DNA of 7,628 bases from Nitrospirota bacterium (GCA_029858145.1 JAOUFP010000122.1:1-7628), one strand, 5' to 3'; shown: positions 1 through 6,685, counted from the first letter of the stretch. The notes: generated by a model not told the origin, from the letters alone. Made by a program: numbers and translations.

Positions 1-855
1 CAGACCTATATCCCGATGAACTCGCTGCAGGTTTCCCGCGGGTGCCCGGTCAACTGCGAGATGTGCTCGGTCCCCCAGACATATGGGACCGAATTCAGGA
101 TGACGAGGACCGAAAGGCTTCTTGAAGACCTCGGGCGGCTCGAAAAACATGTCTTTATCGTCAACGACAACCTCCATCTTGCAAAGCGGAGGGTGAGGCC
201 GTTTCTTGACGGTATGGCTTCGGGGCAAAAGCAATGGGTGGGGCTTGCCCCGCTCTCGATCGCTGCCGATGAGGGATACCTCGGGCTCCTGAAGAGGAGC
301 AACTGCTGGGCGATGTACATCGACCTCAGCCCCTGGATTTCAGCCAGCCTCAATGAGAAGATCGACGGGGTGCAGGCCGGGAAGGCGGGAGTGATGCTTG
401 AACGCATCCGTGAAATGGGCATCAAGGTGATCGCCTCGTTTGTCTTCGGCTTTGACCACGACCGGAAGGATATTTTCGAAAAGACAGTCCGGTTCGCCCG
501 GGAAAACAATATCGAGGAGGCGGAATTCCATATCCTCACGCCGTATCCGAAGAGCAGGCTCTATGAAAGGCTGGCCGCGGAGGGAAGGCTGCTTACCATG
601 GATTTCTCGAAGTATTCAACGTCATCGGTGGTATTCAGCCCCGCTCATATGTCGCCGGAAGAACTGTATGAGGGATATCTCACTGCCTGGAAGGAGTTTT
701 ATCCCGGTGAAAATTACGAAGAGACCCCGGAAGGACCGGTGGTGAAAACGTTCGCCTGTTTTCCCCTGACAAAAGAGGACCTCCTGCAGCACGCGTGCGG
801 CAGTTGGGTGAAGGCGGTAACAAAAATGAATAATGAAGAGGTCAGGCATAAATGA
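1..855 (+). CDS. B12-type radical SAM protein, 5'-truncated
   Basis: The reading frame is open from base 1, so the N-terminus, presumably a cobalamin-binding domain, lies outside the window; the ATG at 16 is internal. The visible 284 residues hold the radical SAM core. The 4Fe-4S cluster motif CxxxCxxC is CPVNCEMC (Cys codons at 43, 55 and 64). The segment FVFGFDHD and the later LTPYP are typical of B12-binding radical SAM enzymes. Aligned by eye, the protein is clearly paralogous to the minus-strand gene at 2998-4275 over the whole visible length. One difference stands out: where the paralog has IGFES, this protein has IDLSP, so the usual acidic residue near the SAM site is missing. It ends in an ATGA overlap with the next gene, which implies translational coupling. 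Family knowledge suggests methyl transfer or another radical reaction on an unactivated carbon. The substrate is unknown. Confidence 0.88.
   Translation, partial: QTYIPMNSLQVSRGCPVNCEMCSVPQTYGTEFRMTRTERLLEDLGRLEKHVFIVNDNLHLAKRRVRPFLDGMASGQKQWVGLAPLSIAADEGYLGLLKRSNCWAMYIDLSPWISASLNEKIDGVQAGKAGVMLERIREMGIKVIASFVFGFDHDRKDIFEKTVRFARENNIEEAEFHILTPYPKSRLYERLAAEGRLLTMDFSKYSTSSVVFSPAHMSPEELYEGYLTAWKEFYPGENYEETPEGPVVKTFACFPLTKEDLLQHACGSWVKAVTKMNNEEVRHK
835..842 (+). promoter_or_regulatory. Ribosome binding site for the second radical SAM gene
   Basis: The purine-rich sequence GAAGAGGT lies inside the end of the first gene, 9 bases before the ATG at 852. With the ATGA stop/start overlap it supports 852 as the start and a coupled operon. 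Confidence 0.6.
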
Positions 856-2204
856 TAAAGACACTGAAACCGTTTCTGTTTTCGAAATTTCTCTACGGAC
901 TGGTCCGGGTGATGTCTCTCAGCAGCGAGAGGGCTCTCATCTCATATCTGAACATAGCCGAGAAGGCTACCACAAGAGAGCATTACAAAAGGGCGATACG
1001 CAGCATCAGGGAGATGTGGAGGAACGGGCATCCGAGCCTGAAGGTTGCCATGAAGGTACTGAAGAACACGAGTCCCGGGCACAAGAAACAGATCATCAGG
1101 TGCTTCATCATAAACCAGCTCCTTGTCGGCAGCACGAAGCGGAAGGCGTTTTCAGAGAGCGCCGGCGGCTTCTATCCTCCCGGCCTCCTGGTCATCAGCC
1201 CGTCGATGAAGTGCAACCTCAACTGCTTTGGCTGCTACGCGGGCATGTACAAAAAAGATGAGGACCTTCCCTATGAGGTGCTCGACCGTGTCCTGAATGA
1301 GGCGAAGGAGATGGGCGTTCATTTTGTGGTCGTCTCCGGGGGGGAGCCCTTCTTCAGAAAAGACCTGCTGACGCTCTTTGAAAAACACAGCGATATGGCG
1401 TTTCACGTATTTACCCACGGAGGGCTTCTCGATGAGAAGCTGGTGGCCAGGCTCGCTGACCTCGGCAACATACTGCCGGCGATCAGTGTCGAAGGGTTCA
1501 GGGAGGAGACGGACCGGCGGAGGGGTGAGGGCCACTATGAGCGCGTGGTGCGGGCGATGAAGCTCCTGAAGGAGGCCGGGATACTCTTCGGATACTCCGC
1601 AACGATGACGAAACAGAATGCCGGCATCATGGTCTCCGACGAATTCGTCGATCACTGGATGGAGAAGGGCTGCACCGTGGGGTGGTATTTCCTCTACACC
1701 CCGGTCGGGAGGGAGCCGAACTGGGACCTCGTGCCGACGCCCGCGCAGAGGGACCTGCTGCGGTCGAGGGTGGCGCATTTCAGGACAACGAAAGAGATGC
1801 TCTTCGGGGATTTCTGGAACGACGGTCCGGTTGTCGGCGGATGCATCGCCGGTGGGAGAAAATATTTCCATATCAACTCAAAGGGAGATGTGGAGCCCTG
1901 CGTTTTCTGCCATTTCGCCCTCCATAACATCAAGAACGTCAGCCTGAGAGAGGCGGTCACTTCGCCGCTCTTTAAAAAGATCCAGGACTATCAGAAGGCG
2001 AACGACAACCTGCTGCGGCCCTGCATGATCATCGACCAGCCCCATGTGTACCGGGATGTATGCAAAATGCCCGGAGTATATTTCACCCATCAGGGCGCAG
2101 GGAATATCGTCGACCAGTTCAGCGCCGAGATAGACGAATACGCGGTCGCCTATGGTGAACTGGCAGAAAAGGCGTGGGATGAGCTTTCCGCAAAAAAGGA
2201 GTAG
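852..2204 (+). CDS. Radical SAM protein with SPASM-like C-terminal cysteines
   Basis: The product is 450 residues. Residues 1-110 form a basic, mostly helical N-terminal extension without a recognisable motif. The radical SAM core follows: CNLNCFGC (C121, C125, C128) binds the SAM-cleaving 4Fe-4S cluster, SGGEPF (162-167) is the SAM-contacting GGEP motif, and ISVEG (211-215) is a typical core strand. The C-terminal part has further cysteines at C331, C350, C353, C391 and C404, including GDVEPCVFCHF. This resembles SPASM or twitch domains that hold auxiliary Fe-S clusters, though the spacing does not let me assign a named subfamily. The start is fixed by the ATGA overlap with the upstream gene and a GAAGAGG site. 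It is probably cotranscribed with the preceding radical SAM gene and the following lipoprotein gene. The substrate (peptide, lipid or sugar) cannot be read from the sequence, and no small precursor-peptide gene is visible nearby. Confidence 0.88.
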   Translation: MIKTLKPFLFSKFLYGLVRVMSLSSERALISYLNIAEKATTREHYKRAIRSIREMWRNGHPSLKVAMKVLKNTSPGHKKQIIRCFIINQLLVGSTKRKAFSESAGGFYPPGLLVISPSMKCNLNCFGCYAGMYKKDEDLPYEVLDRVLNEAKEMGVHFVVVSGGEPFFRKDLLTLFEKHSDMAFHVFTHGGLLDEKLVARLADLGNILPAISVEGFREETDRRRGEGHYERVVRAMKLLKEAGILFGYSATMTKQNAGIMVSDEFVDHWMEKGCTVGWYFLYTPVGREPNWDLVPTPAQRDLLRSRVAHFRTTKEMLFGDFWNDGPVVGGCIAGGRKYFHINSKGDVEPCVFCHFALHNIKNVSLREAVTSPLFKKIQDYQKANDNLLRPCMIIDQPHVYRDVCKMPGVYFTHQGAGNIVDQFSAEIDEYAVAYGELAEKAWDELSAKKE

Positions 2205-2222
2205 CGTTTGGCGGAGCAGATG

Positions 2223-2230
2223 AGAGGGGT
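2223..2230 (+). promoter_or_regulatory. Ribosome binding site that decides a TTG start
   Basis: GAGAGGGG/GAGGGGT lies about 9 bases before the TTG at 2240. Nearby ATG (2220, 2245) and GTG (2229) codons are out of frame with the lipoprotein, so this site supports the rare TTG start. Confidence 0.6.
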
Positions 2231-2239
2231 GATTTCAAG

Positions 2240-3034
2240 TTGACATGCTTCCTTCGCAAAGGGATTCCGGCGCTGTTCCGGAAGACTGCGCTGTTTGTCA
2301 TGATCGTGGTGTGTCTGTCTCTGCTTTCCTGTGCCAAAAAAGAGGTGGTGAGGCGTGCTGAAATCGCACCCTATCAGGGCCTGGTGACGACCGAACTCCT
2401 CAAACAGTCCGTGGGCTTCGGGAAGGTGAAGAGCGTTAAGGCGCTTTCCACCGTGAGTATCTTTAAAAAGGGCGAGCCTGAAGGTACCCTCAACGGCGTT
2501 CTCGGCTATAAGGCTCCCGGAAAGATGCGCGTCAGTCTCTTCGGGCCTTTTGGCCTGACCGTAACGGAAATGCTTATCTCGGGCGAACTCTTTCAGCTCT
2601 CTGTTCCGCCGAAGAATATCCTTTATGAATGGAATTCCCCCGAGGTGACGTTCACCGGGCTCATAAACGGCAGGTTCAGATATGAAATGGCTGAAGAGGA
2701 TGATATGTTCGTTCTTCTTGCCTATAAGACGGACGAAGGGAATTCTGATATCGCCGCCAAATATTATTTTGACCGGATATACCTTTTGAACAGGTCCATG
2801 AGCTTCTATAAAGATGGCGCCGAGGTTGTGAAGGCCGAGTTCAACGACTTCAACGGAAGGATTCCCGAAAGTACACGGCTGATCTTCCTGAACGGGCTGG
2901 TGATGGATATCGCCCTGGAGGAAGCTGAATTTGATTCAGACATACCGGATGAATATTTCAGGGCCATCGAACACGGGGACAAGCAGATAAGACCCTTTCA
3001 GGACGTCTTCAGGCGCTTCGCCCCGAGCCGGTAG
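2240..3034 (+). CDS. LolB/DUF4292-like outer-membrane lipoprotein
   Basis: The product is 264 residues from a TTG start. An n-region with K and R residues leads into a hydrophobic stretch (about 17-30) and a lipobox LLSC with the lipidated Cys at residue 31. The +2 residue is Ala, not Asp, so by the Lol rule it should go to the outer membrane. The mature part shows the pattern of the LolA/LolB-like beta fold (DUF4292-type): YKAPGKMRVSLFGPFG near 90-105, a following strand with LISGELFQL, and late strands ending in IPDEYF. Family members of this kind are thought to bind lipid acyl chains in a half-barrel; that role here is inferred. The gene follows the second radical SAM gene by 35 bp and is probably in the same operon. 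Its last 37 bp overlap the 3' end of the opposite-strand radical SAM gene. It is not a confident LolB orthologue, since lolB normally sits beside ispE or prs. Confidence 0.75.
   Translation: MTCFLRKGIPALFRKTALFVMIVVCLSLLSCAKKEVVRRAEIAPYQGLVTTELLKQSVGFGKVKSVKALSTVSIFKKGEPEGTLNGVLGYKAPGKMRVSLFGPFGLTVTEMLISGELFQLSVPPKNILYEWNSPEVTFTGLINGRFRYEMAEEDDMFVLLAYKTDEGNSDIAAKYYFDRIYLLNRSMSFYKDGAEVVKAEFNDFNGRIPESTRLIFLNGLVMDIALEEAEFDSDIPDEYFRAIEHGDKQIRPFQDVFRRFAPSR
2998..3034. other. Tail-to-tail coding overlap of 37 bp
   Basis: The lipoprotein gene ends with TAG at 3032-3034. The opposite-strand radical SAM gene ends with TGA whose complement is TCA at 2998-3000. The C-terminal codons of both genes therefore share the same DNA. 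There is no room for a terminator between them, so each transcript probably reads antisense into its neighbour. Confidence 0.85.
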
Positions 3035-4275
3035 CTGATATTGATCGCGAGATAGGGCGGAATATTCCGGAGCTTTGCAGGCATGCGCTTCATGATGGAC
3101 CTGAGCGAATAGGTCTTCTGATAGACCTCCAGGGTCTTCTCCCTCAGTTCCTCTTCTGAAATGTTCTTCGGCCGGAATACGATGTTGAAACGGTCGTATT
3201 TCTCCCAGTCCGTATGGAGGATCCTCCCCTGCGCGCGCATCTCTTCAAAAAGCCTCGTGCCGGGGTAGGGGGTCAGCTTGCAGAAGTTCGCTGCCTCAAG
3301 CCTGTTTTCCATGACGAACCGCAGGGTGTTCCCGAACACCTCGGGGGTATCATTGTCGAACCCGAAGATGAATGAGCCGTGCACCCCTATGCCGTGCGCT
3401 TTGATCTCTCTTATATAAGCGGCATAGCTGTCGGCCTTCCGGAGTTTTCTTACATCGCCGGAGTTTTTTTCATTTACGCTTTCAAAGCCGATCAGCAGGC
3501 CTTCGCATCCGCTTTCAGCCGCGAGCCTGAGCAGTTCGTTGTCCTTTGCTATCTCGATGGAAGATTGCGCCACCCACCTCTTTTTTACCTTCTTCATTGC
3601 GGTGAAGAGTTCCCTGGAGTAAGCGGGGTTTCCTGCAATATTGTCATCGACGAAAACGGCGATTCTGCCGCGGTATTCCCTCAGCTCTTCTATTATCTTT
3701 CCGACGGGACGGCACCGGTGCCTCACTCCGAAGAACTGCGTCGAAGAGCAGAAGCTGCATCCATGCGGACAGCCCCTCGAGGTCTGGAATGTGCGCGGGA
3801 CATAATACCGTCCCGTGTTTAAAAGGTCCCACCTGCCGTTGGGTATGCGGGCAGGGTCAGGGTATGTTTCGCACCTGTAGAGGCGCCGCATTCTACCTGA
3901 CCTGAAATCATCCAGTATGCTTTCCCACATCTCCTCTGCCTCTCCGGTCAACACGGAATCAGCATGATGAAGGACTTCATCGGGCATGGCCGAAGGGTGT
4001 ATTCCGCCCATAATGACTTTTGCCCCGTTTTTTCTGAACTGTTCCGCGACCGCGTATGCCCTCGGTGCGTCTGAAGAGTTTGTCGAGATGGCGACCAGAT
4101 CAGCGGGCCAGGCAAAGTCGATATCATCGACAAGCTCGTCGGTGACTTTTATTTCGACGTGGGGGGGCGTGAGCGCCGCGAGTATTGCCAGGGACATCTG
4201 GGGAAGGACGAAGGTCGCCCGCCTTCTTCTCCAGATAGCTTTAGTGCGGCATGGTGAAATAATATAGAGGCGCAT
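2998..4275 (-). CDS. B12-binding-domain radical SAM protein
   Basis: The product is a full-length 425-residue protein. Residues 1-125 look like a Rossmann-type cobalamin-binding domain: the strand MRLYIISP, then VAISTNS, VIMGGIHPSAMPDE (87-100) and the VLTGEAEEMW segment common to this class. The His of the classical DxHxxG cobalamin motif is not apparent, which is usual for B12-radical SAM proteins. The radical SAM core begins with SRGCPHGCSFC (C169, C173, C176). It continues with FVDDNIAG (208-215), IGFES (262-266), FIFGFDNDTPEVF (302-314) and KLTPYPGTRLFEE (333-345). ATG 4275 gives the expected compact N-terminus; only a weak GGA lies upstream. The protein is a close-range paralog of the truncated gene at bases 1-855 but sits on the other strand as its own unit. 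Characterised relatives act on hopanoids, bacteriochlorophyll and antibiotics. The specific reaction here is unknown. Confidence 0.9.
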   Translation of the reverse strand: MRLYIISPCRTKAIWRRRRATFVLPQMSLAILAALTPPHVEIKVTDELVDDIDFAWPADLVAISTNSSDAPRAYAVAEQFRKNGAKVIMGGIHPSAMPDEVLHHADSVLTGEAEEMWESILDDFRSGRMRRLYRCETYPDPARIPNGRWDLLNTGRYYVPRTFQTSRGCPHGCSFCSSTQFFGVRHRCRPVGKIIEELREYRGRIAVFVDDNIAGNPAYSRELFTAMKKVKKRWVAQSSIEIAKDNELLRLAAESGCEGLLIGFESVNEKNSGDVRKLRKADSYAAYIREIKAHGIGVHGSFIFGFDNDTPEVFGNTLRFVMENRLEAANFCKLTPYPGTRLFEEMRAQGRILHTDWEKYDRFNIVFRPKNISEEELREKTLEVYQKTYSLRSIMKRMPAKLRNIPPYLAINISYRLGAKRLKTS

Positions 4276-4324
4276 TCAGTTTGTTCCGCTGTTTAAAAAG
4301 TATCTCACTGTGATCGCTCCTATG

Positions 4325-4405
4325 CATTGTACCTGAAGTAAAAGATAAAATTCACGCTGTCGCTCTGTCTGTCTGATTGCAAGTAAACTGTTTCGGTGTA
4401 CAATG
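4325..4405. promoter_or_regulatory. Divergent promoter region with an 8-bp inverted repeat
   Basis: The 135-bp space between the divergent radical SAM and kinase genes has CATTGTAC at 4325-4332 and its exact reverse complement GTACAATG at 4398-4405. Each carries a TACAAT that could serve as a -10 box pointing toward its own gene. On the minus strand (TACAAT at 4331-4326) no good -35 is visible, so that half is weak. The repeats could also be operator half-sites. Confidence 0.3.
4377..4404 (+). promoter_or_regulatory. Candidate sigma-70-type promoter of the kinase gene
   Basis: TTGCAA at 4377-4382 and TACAAT at 4399-4404 are separated by 16 bp, close to the TTGACA/TATAAT consensus. Transcription would start about 7 bases downstream, at or next to the A of ATG 4411. 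No Shine-Dalgarno sequence precedes that ATG, so the message could be leaderless. Confidence 0.4.
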
Positions 4406-4410
4406 AACTT

Positions 4411-5946
4411 ATGAAACAGGCGGCATTATTATGTCTTTTCCTGCTGTTTCCTTCGAGCGCATGGGCGTTTGTCCCTCACGGCTACCCCGGGGTCTATATC
4501 CACCAGATGGGGCACCTCTTTTTTGTCGTCTCCTGCCTGTTCGTCATAAGGACGGTCATCCGCAACCGCCTTCAGACGAAAAAGGGATGGAGATATCTGC
4601 TCTATTCCCAGGTCGGTTTTATTCTGTGGAATATGGATACCTTCGCCGGCCACATGAGCGAATACTGGGTCGATTCTTCCCTCATAACTGGTGAGTCCGC
4701 GGGCTGGGCTTATTTTGGAAGACAGATCCTTGTTGAGGGCAGGGAATATGTCTATTATCTCACCAAGCTTGACCATTTTCTTCTTGTCCCTTCGATGCTG
4801 CTGTTTTATGAAGGACTGAAAGAGCACCTCCAGGAAGAGGCACGGGGCATGGAACTGACGGTTATTCTTCCCCTTCTGCCGATTCTGGCTGTTGATATTG
4901 CCGGATCGGTACTTATGATCGTGATCTCCGTCCTCTGTCTTTTTGCTGCGATAAAGCTATACCGGAGCAACAGGGAAAATACCCTCTGGAACTACGTGCT
5001 GTGGCTTTCCGTCGTATACGTGCTGTTTGCCGCATCGCGTTCCGCGGGGCATATCCTGCAGCATATCCTCGGCGCCCTGCAGTTTCAGCATGTATGGAAA
5101 CAAGTCGAACCTTTAAGCGGCAGTGTCAACTCATTTGCCTTTATTATGATCGGCGTGGTGAGTCTCTTTTTTTCGAGGGTGTACGATTATTACAATGAAC
5201 TCTATGAGAACAGAAGGAAGATGGAGAATATCAACGCTGAACTGAGCGAAATGAACCAGGAGCTTGAAACACTCCTCTCTGAAAGGACGATGAGCCTTAT
5301 GGCATTGACCGTGGCCGACCGGATTCGGAACCCTGTTTCAGTAATAGGCTGGATCTGCCAGAGGATCCTTGAAAAGGAGGAAGTCCCGGAAAGATTGAGC
5401 GGGAAACTGACGGACATTATAGATGAATCGAAAAAACTCGCGGTTATTGTAAAGGATTTCGAAACCATCCTGAAAAGCCGGCAGTCTGTATTCAAATATG
5501 AAGATATCAACGAAATCATCCGGGGCGTGGTCAGACTCCTGCAGCGAGAGATGGATGAAAAAGGTCTCAGAGTAGGAGTGGATCTCGGAAAACAGCAGCT
5601 CAGATTAAATACGCAAAAAAACCTGATGCGCGCCGCGATTTTTCACCTCATACGGAACGCGATCGACGCGACGCCATCGGGGGGCAGCATAATGATCGCG
5701 ACCAGCGCAGGGGATGACCACATCGTATTGTCGGTTGCGGATACCGGGACAGGTATTCCGAAAGAAGATATCGAAAGGATATTCGACCCTTTTTTCACCA
5801 CGAAGAAGTTCAGGTTCGGGATGGGCCTTCCGCTGGTAAAACAGATAGTCTCCGAGCATCTCGGCGATATCTCCGTGGAAAGCGAAGACGGAAAGGGGTC
5901 AACCTTCCGTCTGAGTTTTCCTGTCAGATGGTTTGAGCAGAAATAG
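4411..5946 (+). CDS. Polytopic membrane sensor histidine kinase-like protein with Asp at the H-box
   Basis: The product is 511 residues from ATG 4411. An upstream GTG at 4396 would add five residues, but it overlaps a likely -10 box and blurs the signal-like N-terminus (MKQAALLCLF to SSAWA). About six or seven hydrophobic segments follow (roughly 34-50, 61-80, 119-133, 149-183, 193-209, 238-256), then a probable coiled coil (263-295). The dimerisation segment reads VADRIRNP (301-308), where active kinases have AHEIRNP, so the phospho-acceptor His is Asp303. No other His lies in the coiled coil or helix. The ATPase domain looks intact: RNAIDA (N416), DTGTGIP (444-450), FDPFFTTK (458-465) and FGMGLPL (469-475); the first N-box residue is His412. 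It may be a pseudokinase partner, an ATP-binding sensor, or may use an atypical acceptor. No response-regulator gene is adjacent. The membrane part is rich in His (H31, H35, H81, H122, H214, H218, H227). Confidence 0.85.
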   Translation: MKQAALLCLFLLFPSSAWAFVPHGYPGVYIHQMGHLFFVVSCLFVIRTVIRNRLQTKKGWRYLLYSQVGFILWNMDTFAGHMSEYWVDSSLITGESAGWAYFGRQILVEGREYVYYLTKLDHFLLVPSMLLFYEGLKEHLQEEARGMELTVILPLLPILAVDIAGSVLMIVISVLCLFAAIKLYRSNRENTLWNYVLWLSVVYVLFAASRSAGHILQHILGALQFQHVWKQVEPLSGSVNSFAFIMIGVVSLFFSRVYDYYNELYENRRKMENINAELSEMNQELETLLSERTMSLMALTVADRIRNPVSVIGWICQRILEKEEVPERLSGKLTDIIDESKKLAVIVKDFETILKSRQSVFKYEDINEIIRGVVRLLQREMDEKGLRVGVDLGKQQLRLNTQKNLMRAAIFHLIRNAIDATPSGGSIMIATSAGDDHIVLSVADTGTGIPKEDIERIFDPFFTTKKFRFGMGLPLVKQIVSEHLGDISVESEDGKGSTFRLSFPVRWFEQK

Positions 5947-6013
5947 GACACAAGAAGCTGCTGCCGCAGCAGGACTGAGGATTATTCCGGGGCTGATCAT
6001 AAGCCCTGTTTTT

Positions 6014-6041
6014 GTCATCCTCCTGCGTGACCGGAGGATCC
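6014..6041. repeat. Palindromic repeat, TCATCCTCC/GGAGGATCC type, copy 1
   Basis: A perfect 7-bp stem, ATCCTCC (6017-6023) with GGAGGAT (6033-6039), encloses a 9-base loop. GTC precedes it and CC follows it. The same outer sequence, with a different loop, recurs at 6996-7023, which marks it as a dispersed family rather than a chance hairpin. Confidence 0.6.
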
Positions 6042-6060
6042 GGAAGCTGATGAAAACACT

Positions 6061-6083
6061 GGATTCCCGCCTTCGCGGGAATG
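6061..6083. repeat. dRS3-like palindromic repeat, perfect copy
   Basis: ATTCCCGC (6063-6070), loop CTTC and GCGGGAAT (6075-6082) form a perfect 8-bp hairpin. It fits the ATTCCC-N8-GGGAAT pattern known as dRS3 in Neisseria; similar palindromes occur in many other bacteria. It is preceded by CTGG as in the copy at 6801. It may terminate transcription from both flanking convergent genes. Confidence 0.7.
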
Positions 6084-6119
6084 GCGAGACGAGGGAGCAA
6101 AGGCATTTATTAACGGACT

Positions 6120-6662
6120 CTAGTTCGACGTAATTCCCCCTGATACGATGAATGCCATGACGTGTCCGCTGTCAGCCTGCAGAGGGGTGATCTGCTCCTT
6201 CGGGACGACTATGAGGTTTCCGGCAAAGTTATAAGACTGCGGAAGATAGACAGCGACCTTCCCCGGGAGGCCGAAGGTGCCGAGATCTTCCCTTGTCATA
6301 AAGCCGATGACCTGAATTGAGTCTCCGGGGGCCAGGGCAACGAGCACGGGCTTGTTGAAACTTTTTTTCTCGCCGACAAAGGCGCCGGTCAGATCCTTGA
6401 TCGAGGTATAGATCATCTTGAAGAGGGGAAGCCGACTGAGGGCTTTATCCGCGGCGCGCACCAACCCCCTGGTCAGAAAGTTCGAAGCGATAAAACCTAT
6501 TATGGTTACGGTGATGATCGTAACCCCGAATCCCATCCCGGGGATTTTGAATCTGAAGATCCCGTCGATTTTGGTGAACAGCAGAAAGAGCACGTATATC
6601 GTTGCAACGACCGGGACCAGGAACAGAAGCCCCTCGAAAAAATACCTTGTCAGTTTTTTCAT
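6120..6662 (-). CDS. DUF502 family integral membrane protein
   Basis: The product is 180 residues. Two hydrophobic segments lie near the N-terminus: about 8-30 (FFEGLLFLVPVVATIYVLF) and 44-64 (GFGVTIITVTIIGFIASNF). A soluble domain of about 115 residues follows. The landmarks match DUF502: the EGLLFLVP start, a polar turn after TM2, RLPLFKMIYTSIKDL (77-91), then VALAPGD, IGFMT and VAVYLPQSYNFAGNLIVVPKEQI. Members are usually about 200 residues, so this one is of ordinary to slightly short length. The start is supported by AAGGGG at 6675-6670, about 6-7 bases before ATG 6662. Its biochemical function is not established, although homologues are widespread in bacteria and plants. It stands alone here, convergent with the kinase gene. 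Confidence 0.88.
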   Translation of the reverse strand: MKKLTRYFFEGLLFLVPVVATIYVLFLLFTKIDGIFRFKIPGMGFGVTIITVTIIGFIASNFLTRGLVRAADKALSRLPLFKMIYTSIKDLTGAFVGEKKSFNKPVLVALAPGDSIQVIGFMTREDLGTFGLPGKVAVYLPQSYNFAGNLIVVPKEQITPLQADSGHVMAFIVSGGITSN

Positions 6663-6685
6663 CGAACACCCCTTTGTATGGCGAA

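Larger units (their letters stand above)
5947..6119. other. Convergent intergenic spacer with palindromes
   Basis: The spacer lies between the 3' ends of the kinase and DUF502 genes. It contains a short GC hairpin (CTGCTG/CAGCAG, 5958-5972) without a T-tract and two stronger palindromes listed separately. I see no gene; a short open frame through it merely translates the repeats. The palindromes could act as bidirectional terminators. Confidence 0.5.

Noticed and set aside
833..1261. Open frame on the plus strand overlapping the second radical SAM gene
   Set aside because: Composition is low-complexity and charged, with no motif, and it is fully inside two well-supported genes in another frame.
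1152..1871. Long (239-residue) open frame on the minus strand
   Set aside because: Antisense shadow of the radical SAM gene at 852-2204, whose cluster and SAM motifs are unmistakable.
852..3034. Peptide-modification (RiPP) cluster based on the SPASM-like enzyme
   Set aside because: No small precursor gene, RRE-like domain, protease or exporter is visible in the window; the idea remains open only for the region left of base 1.
3379..3822. 147-residue plus-strand open frame
   Set aside because: Antisense to the motif-bearing core of the minus-strand radical SAM gene; no family features.
4396..4410. GTG start for the kinase
   Set aside because: It overlaps a likely -10 box, lacks a ribosome site and puts a charged segment ahead of a good signal-like N-terminus beginning at ATG 4411. 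It is not fully excluded.
5958..5972. GC hairpin after the kinase as an intrinsic terminator
   Set aside because: The stem is only 6-7 bp with a very small loop, and no T-tract follows.
6014..6083. Closely spaced repeats as a CRISPR array
   Set aside because: The repeats are palindromic and of different sequence, with no regular spacer length or cas gene.
5933..6133. Small gene after the kinase
   Set aside because: Overlaps the kinase end, and its middle is a translation of the palindromic repeats (LDSRLRGNG), a usual artefact of such repeats.
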